A stretch of DNA of 64,000 nt, from assembly GCA_948567375.1 (NCBI GenBank), contig OX419761.1:20834501-20898500 (forward strand). Direction: 5' to 3'. A model generated the notes under the pieces. The model worked only from the letters and a program-made list of their open reading frames with translations, did no database searches and was not told the origin of the DNA. The translations under genes were made by a program, and so were the position numbers. This DNA comes from Lunularia cruciata. Taxonomy: Eukaryota; Streptophyta; Marchantiopsida; Lunulariales; Lunulariaceae. Of this stretch, positions 11,564 through 23,032 are shown in pieces. Position 1 is the first letter of the stretch. Each line of letters starts with the position of its first letter.

Positions 11564-11935
11564 TTGATTGTTGTGAATGGAGTCCTAGAAGGTAATCAAG
11601 TGAGAGTATTAATAGATCTGGGAGCAACAAAGAATTTCTTGTCTTGTTCTATTGCAATAAGATTGGGAATGGATCTAGAGAGAGATGAGAGCAAAGAAGT
11701 AGAGTTACCTAACGGGAAAATAGAGAGGATTGAATCATTACCTAGACAAGTAACACTCTCTTTAGGAGAATATCAAGAAGCAATTGAGTGGCAAGTGATA
11801 CAATTAGCTCGTGATGATGCAATCTTAGGCATGCCATGGATGGAGCATTACAACCCTATGGTAGATTGGAGGAAGAAAGTAGTGAGAAACTACCAATGGT
11901 CAATCATTGGGGTTAAAGAAAAACCATATAGGTAA
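11564..11935 (+). pseudogene. A1 aspartic protease
   Basis: An open stretch of 123 codons with the retropepsin active-site segment LIDLGATKNFLS, the second-strand region [19 protein letters not shown], and the typical WRKKVV spacer. The usual triad is D-S/T-G. Here it is D-L-G, and A3 has D-P-G. An in-frame stop at 11933-11935 separates it from RT. In intact relatives this domain cleaves the Gag-Pol polyprotein. Confidence 0.85.
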
Positions 11936-11938
11936 GAA

Positions 11939-13470
11939 TTGCCTCTCTATGTCATGGGGACGGCAACTATCTATAAGATCAATAAATATTTTATGGATCT
12001 AATAAGAGAAGTCCAGAGTGCACAACTTGATGGACAAATTCCTAAGAAATTAGAAGATGAGTTTCAAGATGTCTTTCCCAATGATCTACCCTTAGGATTG
12101 CCACCAAAAAGGAGAGTAGATCATAAAATTGAGACACTCCCGGGGAGGATACCTCCCCATATTGCCTATCACCTCATGAGTTGGAGGAGTGGAAGACTCA
12201 AATTAAGGAGATGCTACAGAAAGGGTTCATTGACCCAACTTATCACCATATGGGGCTCTTGTTTTGATTGTGAAGAAGAGGGACATATAATGCGCATATG
12301 CATTGACTATCGGGGTCTCAATCAATAAACAGTGAAGAAAAAATACCCCTTACCTCACATGGATGACCTGTTTGATCAATTCCATGGAGCAAGATACTTC
12401 ACCAAATTGGACTTGCGGTGCGGTTTCAATCAAATCTGAATTGTAGAGGAAGACGTGTACAAAATTGCCTTTCGAACCAAGTATGGTTACTTTGAGTATC
12501 TTGTGATGCCTTTTGGCATCACCAATGCACCTGCCACTTTCAAGAGTCTAATAAATGATATATTTTGTCCATATTTGGATAAGTCTGTTATTGTCTTCCT
12601 AGACAACATCTTAGTATACACTAGCACAATGATAGAACACAAACAACATCTACAAGAAGTTCTCCAGATTCTAAGACAAAATCTATTGTATGCCAAAATC
12701 TCAAAGTGCAAGTTTGGCAAGTCTGAAGTAGACTACTTGGAGCATAGAGTAAGTGCAAAGAACATTCAAGTATTTATAGATAAAATAGAGGTCATTCAAA
12801 AATGGAGTGCCCTAGAAGATCAGACTCAACTCAAGAGCTTCTTGGGGTTGAAGAGATTCTATCGTCAATTTGTCAAGGACTTCTCCAAGGTTGCATAGCT
12901 TTTAACAACACTACTTGGCAAGGAGAAGAAGTGGACGTGGAGAACTGCACAAGAGTTGGCCTTTCAAAAATTGAAAGCTGCCTTGCTACATGCACCAATC
13001 TTGAAGTGGTATGACCCAAATGTCCAATCAAGTTGGCTACAAATGCATTAGACGTAGCAATAGAAGCAATCCTACAACAAGAGTGGCATGACAGATGGCA
13101 TCCGATTGCATATTTCTCTCAAAAGTTGTTACCAACAGAGCGCAACTATCACACCACAAAATGAGAAGAGTTAGCCATTATCCTTGCAACCAAGCATTGG
13201 AAGCACTATCTGGGCAAGAAGGCATTTGTAGTAGAGACAGACCACAAACTTCTAGTCTACTTGGAGACACATAAAGATCTATCTCATCACCAGATCTGGT
13301 GGGTAGAGTGGAAACAACGCTTCAACATGAAAACCACTTACGTGGAAGGTAAGAAGCAACTTGCAGATGCATTCACTCGCATACCGATTGCAAACAATTT
13401 GGTGGTAGAGGTGATGATTAGCCCTGAATTTGGGCCAAAGATTTTGGCTATTACAAAAACTGATCCATAG
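11939..13470 (+). pseudogene. A1 reverse transcriptase and RNase H
   Basis: The RT N-terminus reads [11 protein letters not shown], then [10 protein letters not shown] near 12300. Frame shifts follow, then an open part at 12455-12898 with [18 protein letters not shown] and the catalytic segment [10 protein letters not shown], where the second Asp of the usual xxDD is Asn. RNase H follows with KLATNALDVAI near 13030 and VETDHKLLVYLETHKDLSH near 13230-13290, closing with EGKKQLADAFTRIP (13350-13390). Several stops interrupt it. The missing second Asp would abolish polymerase activity. Confidence 0.9.
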
Positions 13471-13509
13471 ATTGTAGGAGCGCAATCATCCAAAGGTATC
13501 ACCAATACC

Positions 13510-14300
13510 CAAGGACTCACCTTTTGGGATGGTAGATTATGGATCCCAAATAACCCAAAATTACATACCACTATTCTAGCGGAATGTCATGATTTTAGCC
13601 ATTGCAGGTCATGTCGGAGTAAACAAGGCCTTGGAAGCAATCCAATGCCATTACTATTGGCCCAAGATGAGAATGACGTGATGGGCTACATACACATCTG
13701 CCTACTCTATCAACAAAACAAAGCTTCTAATCAAGCTCTTGTAGGGCTCTTGGAACCTCTACCCACTCCTACACAACATTGGGAACAAGTGAGTATGGAT
13801 CTCGTTTGTGAATTACCCAAGACCACCTCAAGGTTTGACTCCATTGTGGCCTTTGTGGACCAGCTCAACAAAATGATTCATGTATGCCCTACCACCAAGG
13901 ATGTGACAACTCAATTATACGTAGATGCAATCTTCTCTCACCATGGCTTGTCTCAAGTACTCATCATTGATAAAGGCACTCAATTTACTTGTTTGTTTTG
14001 GCAAACACTTTTTGGTTTCTTCAAAACCAAGTTGGCCATGTCCACAACTTACCACCCACAAACAAATGGTCAAATAGAGCAAGCTAATTGCACTATTGAA
14101 TACATGTTGTGTGGATTCACCTTAGAAGAACAAGAGAGGTAGGATATCCTACTTCCCTTGGTGGAATTTACTTACAACAATTCAACAAATGCATCCACCC
14201 ATGTCACTCAGTTCTTTCTCACGTATGGTGAGCATTCCTTCACATCTTCTAGCTTGATAAAGATCCATCCGATGGCTACCAAGGTTGATGCAATCAACAC
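13510..14300 (+). pseudogene. A1 integrase core
   Basis: The zinc-binding part is damaged: CLLYQQNK replaces CLLCQxNK. The catalytic core is at 13645-14142, with VSMDLVCELPKTT (first Asp), VLIIDKGTQFTCLFW (second Asp) and YHPQTNGQIEQANCTIE (Glu). An in-frame loss of about five codons relative to A3 follows KDVTT. A stop at 14140-14142 ends the open part, and similarity continues to about 14300. Confidence 0.88.
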
Positions 14301-14667
14301 ATTTGTTTCTTGAATCCAACAAGGTGTGGAGAGCACCAAGCATAGATTGCAGATTGTGCAAAATTGATAGAAGCAGTATGCCAATGGACACCGTAGGTAC
14401 ATGGAGTTCAATGTTGGGGATCAGGTGTGGTTGTCTACAACAAACCTCACATTAGTTGGCCCTCATAAGCTCAGATCTTGTTTTATTGGGCCTTTTTCTA
14501 TTCTTTGTTGAGTCGGCATTGTGGTCTATTACCTTGAGCTACCACCACACATGAAGATCCATCTAGTGTTCCATGTTTCCCTATTACGAAAATATGCTCC
14601 CTTATCAAACCATTGTCATTCCACGCAAGACCTTTGACCTTGTTCGACATTCATTGATGACACGGAG

Positions 14668-14866
14668 GAATATGAAGTGGAGCGTATCTTCCAAAAATGC
14701 ATGCGTGGTACTCACCATCTGTGGGTAGACTATCTGGTACAATGGAAAGGTTACCCCCTTTATGAGACAACCTGGGAGCCCATTGCCAGTTTGACAAATG
14801 CACCGGTGTTGGTACAAGCATTTGAGAATAGTTGCACAATGAGCATTTGAGAATAGTTGCACAATA
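14668..14866 (+). pseudogene. A1 chromodomain
   Basis: EYEVERIFQKCMRGT, then VDYLVQWKGYPLYETTWEP, the chromodomain core. The aromatic residues that form the methyl-lysine cage are present (Y at the start of the EYEVE segment, W in QWKGY). A 25-bp tandem duplication (14817-14841 and 14842-14866) alters the C-terminus. Confidence 0.85.
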
Positions 14867-14883
14867 GTTGTACATTGCGTCTT

Positions 14884-14898
14884 AAAAGGAGAGAGGTT
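14884..14898 (+). other. A1 polypurine tract
   Basis: AAAAGGAGAGAGGTT abuts the 3' LTR. A2 and A3 have AAAGGAGGGAGGTC at the same place. Confidence 0.8.
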
Positions 14899-15642
14899 TG
14901 TAATACCATGAGCTAGCTATATGATCTTGATTTGAAATTTGGTTTGGTCATATCTGGAATGATGTTATATTGGTGGAAAAAATAGATAAGATAGAAATAT
15001 CACCAAAAGAGTACTTCTACTAATAGGGCAAAAACCAAAATAGACTTGGAAACCTTAGAACCAATTGCTAGACATATAATTTAAAAGTGAGAATTGGTTC
15101 AGTAACATATGGAAGGAGGTTACACATGATGGACTAAATAGATCAAAAAGAGGTATCACCAAAAGGGGACTTTTACTAATAGAGTAGGAATCAAAATATG
15201 CCTAAAATCTTTGAAGGCAATTTTGAAGGCCTAAACGTATGAATTAGGCCTTGAAAATTTCTTCATTAGCCCTCCCCTTGCCAATGGAGGAAAGACTGGC
15301 CTTCTCTCCCCCTTGGTTTGTCTTGTCTAGAACTTTCCAATGGTATCTCACCCACGTGATTTTGAGATTCCTATAAGAATATTCCCTAAAATATTCACTT
15401 TGGTCAACGCTTGTTTGACCAACCAGATAGGATCAAGACCAACATGTCATCCATCCAAGTAAGTAATCCAAAGGTGGAGCCTTTTGATATGTCATCTATC
15501 TATGTGCCTAATCATATGGTGGAGTTTCCTTGGAGGAGATCCTCTTTGTCTATATAATAAAGAGAAGGTGCTCCTTTGGGGAATCAGATGATTGAGTGTG
15601 AAATATGTGTTTTGTCTCTTCTCTTGTCCTTGGGGTATTACA
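14899..15642 (+). repeat. A1 3' LTR
   Basis: Starts TGTAATACCATGAG and ends GGGTATTACA, 744 bp. TATA box at 15551-15558. It matches the 5' LTR over its length with scattered substitutions, so the insertion is not recent. Confidence 0.95.
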
Positions 15643-16620
15643 ACAACAAGAAAGATGATTTGTGTGACATCAAAGAGTCTTATCCAATTAGGGGCGAGTT
15701 TATGAACTTGGGTATCAAGTGGGAGGAGTAAGTTACTAGAGGAGAGCATGACCTTATCATCAACTTGAAAGGTGAGATCACAATGATGGTGGTCCGTATC
15801 TTGTTTTTGTTGATTTTGAGTAACAAGGAGATGAGATTTGGCATGTTGGAGGGATTAGGATATGGTGGTCAAGAAGGTAGAAGTATGAGAGACATGAGAT
15901 GGAGGAGGAGGGGGAGCAAGAAGGGAATCTGGAACAAGTGGATCTTGGCCAAAATTGAGGAAGAAAGGACAGAATCAAGTGCTTGCATGTTTAGAATTAT
16001 TGTATGCAAATCTGTAAATGAAAGACATTCATCCCAATTGGTATGGTGGATGTTGACAAAGGCACAAAGCATATCCTCCAAGGTGCAATTTGCATGTTCA
16101 ATTTCTCCATTAGTTTGAAGATGATATATTGTGGACAAGCAAGCTTGGTACCAAGTATCTAAAAGAATGCTTGCCAAAATTTCCCAATGAATTGAGGATC
16201 ACAATCGAAGATGAGTACATGAGGCATCCCATGATGCTTGAAGACATGTCAAAGTAGATCTATATCAATGTTGGAACATCCACAATATCAAAGGTTGGTG
16301 GCAAATGGATTTGCTTACTAAGCTTATCTACAAACACCATGATCATTGTGTGACCTTGCTTTGTCTTGGGCAAGTACGTGATGAAATCCAAGCTCACACG
16401 CTTATATCAAGCAGATGGAATGGGGAGTGGTTGAAGGAGTCTACTCAATTTTTGGTTGTTGGCCTTGTTGCATTGGTAGCTCTCACATAATTGGACAAAC
16501 TCTTGAACATCTTGCATCAATTTGAGCTACCACCATTGGCGTTGGAGAGTACCCAAGGTCTTGTTCACACCTATGTGACCAGAAATTGGTAAGTCATGGG
16601 CTTCTTGGAGACGTATAAGG
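15643..16620 (-). pseudogene. B1 integrase
   Basis: On the minus strand the order is a zinc-binding HIGVNKTLGTLQ near 16520-16560, CESYQCNKAN near 16470 (the second Cys displaced; B2 keeps CESCQRNKAS), and a core with SLDFITYLPKTKQGH near 16350-16400 (first Asp). DCDPQFIGKFWQAFF near 16170-16215 carries the second Asp, and TNGEIEHANCTLEDML near 16060-16115 the Glu. The C-terminal part lies at 8790-9087 on the other side of A1. Frameshifts separate the motifs. Confidence 0.85.
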
Positions 16621-16639
16621 CAGAGATCACCCTTGGCTA

Positions 16640-18304
16640 GAACATAAATCCAATTCTCATAGAATAGAAGGCCTTCCTTGAAGGAGAAGGTGTTGTACTC
16701 CTTGTTGTATGCTACAAGATGACCTTATACCATCTAAAAGAAAGGATCTTACTATAAAACAATCTTAAACTCAAGTTGAACTTTGGAGTCAATTGATACT
16801 ATAGTAATTGCTATTGTGATGAAAAGAAGAAACTTCAAATCAAGTTGTCATGAGAGTGCATCAATAATGATGTGGAACCAATTGGGTTTGTAATCAAGTT
16901 TGATGTCAAAAAATTGTAGTTGTTCCTCTCGTTGATGATATCAACTCTTTATGTTTTCCAAGTGTAATGTCTACAACAAGGGTTTGTGATCAATTTGCAT
17001 GATCACCTATTTTCCCAAGAGATAATACCTCCATACTTTGGTGGCATATACCATTGCTAGTTGTTCACAATCTTGTGTAGTGTAATGCCTTTCTATAGTG
17101 TTTAATCGGTGAGACACAAAGGCAATGGGATGTAACCCATATGGGAATTTCTATTGCAACACAACTCCAATGGTAAAGTTAGAAGCATCAAAGTCAACCA
17201 CACAAAGTAGTTGAGTATCATATGGTTGAAGAATGGGTCTTGAAGACACCAAATGTTTCAGCTTTTGGAATGCTTCTTCATGCTTGGTGGTCCATTGAAA
17301 CCTTGAGTTTTTCCCTAAGAGGTTGGTCAATGGTGTTGCCAAGTGCACATAATAGTGGATGAACCATTGGTAAAAACTTGCCAATCTATTAAATGCTCAC
17401 ACCTTTGTGGCATCCTTTAGAGTATGCCAATCAATAATGGCCTTGATTTTCTCCTCTTTTATCTTGATCCCTTCTGATCAGGTCTTATGACCTAAAAAGG
17501 TAATTTCCTTCTGCCAAAAGGCACACTTTGACTTCTTGCAATAAAACTTCCATTGATGTAGTTGCCTTAGGACTTCCCGCACATGATTTATGTGTTCTAC
17601 CTCCATCTTGCTATAGATTAAAATGTCATCCAAGAGCACCACCACTTATTGATCTAATAGTCCATCCAACACTTAATGCATTTGATCTATGAAGACTATT
17701 GGAGCATCAATGAGCCCAAAAGGTAGAATTCTCCATACCTTGTGCAAAAGGTAGTCTTTTGCACATCCTCCCTATCAATGGAGATTTGTAAATAATTACT
17801 ACAAAGATCCAATGTGGAGAAGTATTGTGCTCCACTCAATTGATCAAGCAAGTCATCAATTTGAGGCAAGGGATATGCATTCTTCACCATTTTATTGAGC
17901 CCACGGTAATCTATACAAATATGAAGTCCTCTATCCTTTTTTGGAACAAACAGTGCTCCTCAAGGAGATGTACTATGTTAGATGAAATCCTTCTCCAACA
18001 ACTCTATAACTGTTGTTCATAACTCCTCCAACTCCTTTGGTGAGAACCGATAGATTGGTCTACTCACTAGAGTACTCCCTGGCAATAACTCAATCTTGAA
18101 GGGCATACCAAAGGGTAATCCCTTTGGCAACTCATCTAGAAACACATCCATAAAATCTTGAACTACTTGATCGACCATTGCTTGATGAGGCTCTTGACCC
18201 TCTTTAGATTCTCCTTGTACAATAGGTTTGATCCATACCGCAATAATAGATGTATCTTCCACCAAAGCTTGGTCTATAGCTGTTTCATTGAAAAAAATTT
18301 CCAT
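16640..18304 (-). pseudogene. B1 reverse transcriptase and RNase H
   Basis: The RT N-terminus is at 18017-18304, with MVDQVVQDFMDVFLDELPKG and VSRPIYRFSPKELEEL. The palm is at 17696-17890, with [20 protein letters not shown] and FSTLDLCSNY. The catalytic LLDDILIYSK at about 17611-17640 keeps both Asp residues. The connection and RNase H start at 17151-17384 (FQWTTKHEEAFQKLK, VVDFDASNFTIGVVLQ) and continue to about 16640. Stops lie between the parts. Unlike family A, the polymerase catalytic pair is intact here. Confidence 0.88.
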
Positions 18305-18469
18305 TTAGGGACTTATCTTCCTTCAAAGCTTGCTCTATGGTTGCTTTCTTGACAAACTTCCTATCTTGGGACTAGTTCTTCTTAGGTGTCTTACTCAAAG
18401 GTGCAAGACAACCTAATCTAAAATTCCTACCTTAGTATTATACTTAAATTTGTTTTTGGTTCCAATCAA

Positions 18470-19990
18470 ATTTAACCTTATGATGTTCAAGCCAAGGTAA
18501 ACCCAAAAATGACATCATAATGTAGAGGTACCATTACAAAACCTCATACACTCCAAATACTCCTTCCCAATCTTGAAGGAATAGGATGCGAGGTACAAAA
18601 TGTACAGACCTTTCTACCATCCGCCATCATCAATCTATTTCTAATTATTGGCTTGATAGGAATACTCAATTCCTTTGTTAATTACATAAACATGCAATTC
18701 TATGAACTTCCAAAATCAACCAAAATCTTACAACCATGATCAAATATTGCACTTTGCAAGTGAAGAAAACTTGCATAGGTCATGCATTCAATCCCATTGG
18801 AACTAATCAAGTTCCTAGTAGGTGGCTCAAAATCTCCTCCTAGAATTCCTTGTTTTCTTGATTATTCCACTCCACAACTTCCATTTGGGCAATTTGTCGA
18901 GATCCTACATTCTTGAGTGGACATTTAGCAATATGATGTCCAATCTGGCAAAAATAAAAGCAACTACCATTTTGCCATAATTTTTCACAATCCATTGAAC
19001 CAAGAGGTCTCCATTAGATGGCATCAATCTCCATCAATGTCGGCTCCTCTACACATGTGTAATGTGCTAGTTGGTTTTGTGAAGGTTGGGGTCAAGACCA
19101 AGTTGTCACAACCAAGGAATCAAAGCACTCTACTAGCTACATGGCTTCTTCTAAGTATTTTTGGCTCTCCCATAGTCACTTCTAATTTGGTTGTGACTTC
19201 AATCAAGCCACTCACAAATTGATCCAAAGCTTCACCATCCATTATATCTAGAAATTTCATAATGGTATTTTGGAATTGCATGATGTAGCTTCTTATAAAA
19301 CCAATCTATTTCAACTCTACCAACTTATCTTGTGCACATTGTGTGGCATTTATTCCTTGGAATCACTCAATTATTTCACTCTTGAATTCTTCCTGCATCA
19401 AGATTGGTGCAACAAATTGTCTTTCAACTTGTTGCACTCAAAATTGTCATCATAGTTTTGCAGCTCTGTCCAATTGGCTTGAAGCTAAGAGAATTTATTT
19501 CCATTCATCTTGAAGATTTGTAGTCTCAAAATAATATTCATATTCAAATAAAAATTCTCCACTATGCTTGAGAGATTCTTGTCATCAAATATTTTGGGTT
19601 TTGGAAATTGGATTTGGTCTTCTCCTTGAAATTGTGCTCTCTTTGTGCTCTTGTCGTTGCTAGTCTCGTTCATCCAACAATAAAGTAAGGTGCTCAATTT
19701 GTTATTGCATAGTAATGATAACCTCAGGCATTGCCATCAAGGCTACTACTCTATCACACACTCAATTTATCTAATTTACTAACACATAGATGCAACACGT
19801 CTACCATTCTCCATAAGTTATAATCAAAAGTACCAAGGGTTCCTTAGACAAGGTGATTGCATTTAGAAAATTCTGCCCAACACATGAGGTGATGAACTAT
19901 GTGAAATGATGCTTGGGTAGTACTTTGACACAAAAATCCCAATGGTTAGGAAAAAATGGATTTGGTGGTCCATAAATTGCATCTATCTCA
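18470..19990 (-). pseudogene. B1 gag and protease
   Basis: Gag is read in the order right to left. Its N-terminal part at 19485-19697 has IQFPKPKIFDDKNLSSIVE. A zinc-knuckle remnant near 18905-18950 (CFYFCQIGHHIAKC) has lost the second Cys; the B2 copy reads CFYC. The protease segment near 18690-18720 reads ILVDFGSS, with D-F-G where D-S-G is usual (one C-to-T change would explain it). The protease region matches 44571-44966 in B2. No frame stays open. Confidence 0.7.
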
Positions 19991-19995
19991 TTATT

Positions 19996-20007
19996 GCTCT
20001 AATACCA
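19996..20007 (-). other. B1 primer binding site (initiator Met tRNA)
   Basis: On the minus strand TGGTATTAGAGC, one substitution from TGGTATCAGAGC, next to the 5' LTR. It fixes the orientation of B1. Confidence 0.85.
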
Positions 20008-20008
20008 A

Positions 20009-20569
20009 TGTAAAAGACCAAGATCAAGGAGAAAAATAAGAGAATGGAAAATCACATTGGGACACTTGAATGAATGAAAACCCCCAAATTCCTAGCATGA
20101 ACTTTGGCTTTGGTATTTATAAAGAGCATATAACACTCTTGAGAAGTTTCTCAAGAAGCTTCCTTGAGCCACTTTCTTGGAGTGCAAGGCAAGTTAACCG
20201 GGAAGCTTCTCAAGAAGCTTCCTTCTAGAAGTCGCCTACTTAGTGTGTAATCTAAGCTAGTTGGGAGCTAAGCTTGGCATGCAAGCTAAGCTTCTAGAAG
20301 TTTCCTCCTAGAAGCTACCTATTTAGGGTGCAAGTAAAGCTAGCCAAGAAGCTTTTTAGATACTTCCAAAATATTCTAGGCTAATTTGGTCTATTTGCTA
20401 CTTAGTTAGCCCTAATTAACTTCATCACTGAATTCCATCTTTGTTTTATTTATTAGTCTATTATATGCAAGTCTCATTCATTATTTTGTAAAATATAAAA
20501 GAACAAAGAAAATACATAGTACAATCTTTTAAATAAGTAAGACTCGCCATAGTGCTGATACCTAAAGCA
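20009..20569 (-). repeat. B1 5' LTR with divergent 122-bp outer end
   Basis: Positions 20009-20447 match the other family B LTRs (start TGTAAAAGACC, GAAnnTTC cluster, AATATTCTAGGCTAATTTG). The expected end near CCATATTATTACA is not reached. Instead 20448-20569 is unrelated AT-rich DNA ending in CA, directly before the AGCAT duplication at 20570-20574. The target duplication and the LINE alignment place the element boundary at 20569, so the extra DNA lies inside B1. Confidence 0.7.
20114..20310 (-). promoter_or_regulatory. B1 5' LTR U3 promoter: heat-shock-type motifs and TATA box
   Basis: TATA-like TTTATAAATA on the minus strand (20114-20123) lies just downstream of GAAgtTTC, three GAAgcTTC cores and TTCtaGAA between 20141 and 20235. 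At 20292-20304 the sequence TTCtaGAAgtTTC is a perfect three-block heat-shock element (TTCnnGAAnnTTC). As the 5' LTR, this copy would drive the element. Confidence 0.55.
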
Positions 20570-20574
20570 AGCAT

Positions 20575-22207
20575 TGCCATAAGATACCACAAAGTCCACT
20601 CAATTATTATGGTGTAGGATATTGGTTCAAACTGGAGAGTTTAGTAGAGCAGCACAAGTGTTGCACCCGTTGTTTATGGCAAGTCCTATTGATGAGACTA
20701 TCTCTTCCCTATGCTCACTACATCTTATAGCATAAGAGAAGCTACAACTAGAGGTCTTAGATTATCAGCTTGAGCAACCTTTATGTCTTGATAGGTCATT
20801 GTTTGCACAAGCATTGTGCATTGCCCCTTGCCTTTCCTCAAGAGGCTTGTTAGGGATGGTTTATGAGCACCTTAGAGATTGCTTTCATGCAAATGATCCT
20901 TCTAGTGGTTTTACCTAGTTGTTTTAGGTGGTTGTAGCCATAGCAAGAGGAGAAATTCCTATGTCTGTTAGTAAGGTGTTAGGTACTAGTCAACTTTTCA
21001 CAATGGGGTGGCTGTAGCCATAGCAAGAGGAGACATTCCTATGTCTATTAGTCAGGTGTTAGGTACTAGTCAACTTTTCACAATGGAGAAGGACACGGGG
21101 GGCATTAGACCCATTGCTATTGGAGAGATCTTTTTGAGTTTGGTCAATTGTACCATTGTGCTTCAATATCATTCTCACTTTTGGTAGCACCTCAGTCCAC
21201 ATCAATTTGGAGTAGCTACACTTAGGATGTGAGGCTATATCTTTATACATTAGGGCACTCTTGGATATCCATCCAAAGTGGGTCATCCTACAGGTGGATA
21301 TTGAGAACACTTTTAATAATGTCTCATATGCATCCATCTTTAGAGAGCTTAGGGAAGCTAGTGGATCCTTGGCAAGTCTTATTCCTTTGTTTGCGGAATT
21401 CATATGGCTCTCTTACTTCCCTTTACTACCAACACGGTTGTTCATAAGAGTGAGTCACCGTCTTGGAGTCAGCTTTTGGTACACGTCAAGGAGACCTTAT
21501 TTGCCATGGCTCACTTTAGAGCTCTCTTATCTACTACTTTGGCCATGCCAGGTTGTGTATTTCCTTCCTTGGCAGATGATACACACATTGTTGGCCTTGT
21601 AGATCAGATTAGGTAGGCCTTTGACCACTTGACTACCGAGCTACATCTAGTAGGCTTGAGAGTCAAGGTATCAAATTGTAGTGCATGGTCCTCTTTAGGC
21701 ATCCCTCCCCACCTTGAGCTTCCAGAGTGGTGTATCACATCTGCAAATGGACTACATAGCCTTGGAGTGCAAGTAGGATCTAAGGATTTTATCACACAAT
21801 TCTTAGACGCCGCCCTTGTAGAAGGTGTTTTCCATGTGGATGACCTTCTATTACAAGAAGATCCGCAGATGGCATTTGGTATACTCTCCTCTATTATTGC
21901 TCATCAACCATCCTACCTCATCCATATAGTTCCTCCCTTATCATCCTTCCTATCACATTGCAAATGCTTTGATTGGAGGATTATGCGAGTCTTTGGTGAT
22001 ATTATTGGAGCAAGGTCATTTGAGTGTGTGACACAAGGGATTTGGCACGTAGATAGATGGCTCTGCAGACCTCTTGTAGAGAGGCTGGCTTGCTATTTAT
22101 GGAGTAGATGGCACTTATGGTATGTTTGGATAGTTGGGCTTTCTTGGCATCTTTATTTTCCTCTCATTTTGTGGTTGTTGATAGGCAGGTTTTGGAGACT
22201 TATGTAA
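20575..22207 (+). pseudogene. LINE C1 reverse transcriptase
   Basis: Upstream RT region from 20640. The fingers segment EKDTGGIRPIAIGEIF starts at 21089. Motif A is LQVDIENTFNNVS near 21289-21327. A GTRQGD turn lies near 21478-21495. Motif C, FPSLADDTHIVG, lies near 21562-21597 with both catalytic Asp residues. Thumb-like sequence runs to 22207 with SNCSAWSSLGIPPHL and PQMAFGILSSIIAHQPSYL. RT copies the element RNA at a nicked target. Frameshifts occur near 21230, 21400-21490 and 21615, plus an 80-bp duplication at 20928-21087. C2 holds the same motifs. Confidence 0.88.
20928..21087 (+). repeat. 80-bp tandem duplication in LINE C1
   Basis: Two copies (20928-21007 and 21008-21087) both contain TGTAGCCATAGCAAGAGGAG and end CAACTTTTCACAATGG. 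Eighty is not a multiple of three, so the frame is shifted. C2 does not show it. Confidence 0.85.
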
Positions 22208-22515
22208 CAAAGATGGAGTAGTATCCTTTTCTCTCTAGATGTTGTTGCGGAAAACAAGAGATAGTCTATTCCCATCGGCACGAGAGGACTTTCTATCTTT
22301 TGCTTCACTATTGTCATATTTGACTAGAGGTTTACAGTCTTCCTTGATGGAGCGTTAGTGTGAGCATAAGCTACATTTTCTCCTAGTTGACTCGTCCATT
22401 GCTCAGGCTACTAGAGCCTATCTTTGCTCTTGCTCTAGCAAGGATGAATGTCTTGGATCTAGCTTGACCATGCATTAGGGCATTCCAACTCGCCTCAACT
22501 ACTTTCTCTACAACA

Positions 22516-23032
22516 ATGAGGTTTTGCCTAGGTTTGGTCCACCCATCTGCATCTTTATTACTCACTTGTGAGTGTGGTTCTACACTAGATGCAACAGCCG
22601 TTCATATGACACGATGTCCCTTTGGAGGACAGAGGATAGCTACCCATGATGCTATTAGTGACATAGTGTTTGCTATGGCACGAGAGAGTGGATACTCGGC
22701 TTGGATGGAGCGTTCGTATGCTTTGCAGACGACGTGTGTCAGGGTAAACTTATACTTGGTCTGAGATGATCAGGTGATAGTAGCGGATGTCATGGTTACG
22801 GACTGTATGCGAGATACAATTTTAAAGGGAGTGATTACCCATCCCCTTGGATGGTGAGTGCAGTATCAGGTCGCAAGGTCTCCAAGTATAGGGGCATCCA
22901 ACAAGGTCACCCCTTTGTTCCTCTAGCCTTGGAGTTATATGGAGCTATGGGCACGACATTTTTGACACATTTATCAAGAAGTGCACAAGAGCTTATCATG
23001 TTAGGTGCCAAGGGTACCACTCTCACTCTCAT
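22516..23032 (+). pseudogene. LINE C1 zinc knuckle and restriction-like endonuclease
   Basis: After RT comes LLTCECGSTLDATAVHMTRC (22558-22617), a CXCX9HX3C knuckle, then GGQRIATHDAI. Downstream, in shifted frames, lies LYLV.DDQVIVADVMVTD (about 22750-22803), then GRKVSKY (22871-22888) and FVPLALELYG (22915-22944). In C3 the start reads KADLYLVQDD, giving AD-X12-D. R2-type restriction-like endonucleases have PD-X12-14-D followed by a Lys-containing KxxKY segment, and lie C-terminal to RT after a CCHC knuckle. The arrangement and residues fit, with Ala for Pro. The enzyme would nick target DNA. Confidence 0.7.

Larger units (their letters stand above)
9088..15642 (+). mobile_element. Ty3/gypsy chromovirus family A, copy A1 (nested in B1)
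   Basis: A 6555-bp element with 742/744-bp LTRs, primer site, leader frame, gag, protease, RT, RNase H, integrase, chromodomain and polypurine tract, all in order. The flanks read GCAAA (9083-9087) and ACAAC (15643-15647). The uninterrupted relative in B2 reads GCAAC at 35310-35314, so each flank is one substitution from a GCAAC duplication. Frames carry stops and shifts, so the copy is dead. Confidence 0.95.
8320..20569 (-). mobile_element. Ty3/gypsy chromovirus family B, copy B1, split by A1
   Basis: A minus-strand LTR retrotransposon of about 5.7 kb once A1 is removed. Reading from right to left: 5' LTR (20009-20569), primer site (19996-20007), gag, protease, RT, RNase H, integrase, chromodomain, polypurine tract (8748-8760), 3' LTR (8320-8747). 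It is flanked by AGCAT at 8315-8319 and 20570-20574, and it interrupts LINE C1. B2 has the same layout. The order RT before integrase plus a chromodomain places it among the chromoviruses. All genes carry stops and frameshifts. Confidence 0.88.

Noticed and set aside
14182-14411. Minus-strand open frames inside A1 integrase (and similar ones at 33070-33297 and 42877-43128)
   Set aside because: They are antisense shadows that recur because the sense sequence is shared among A copies.
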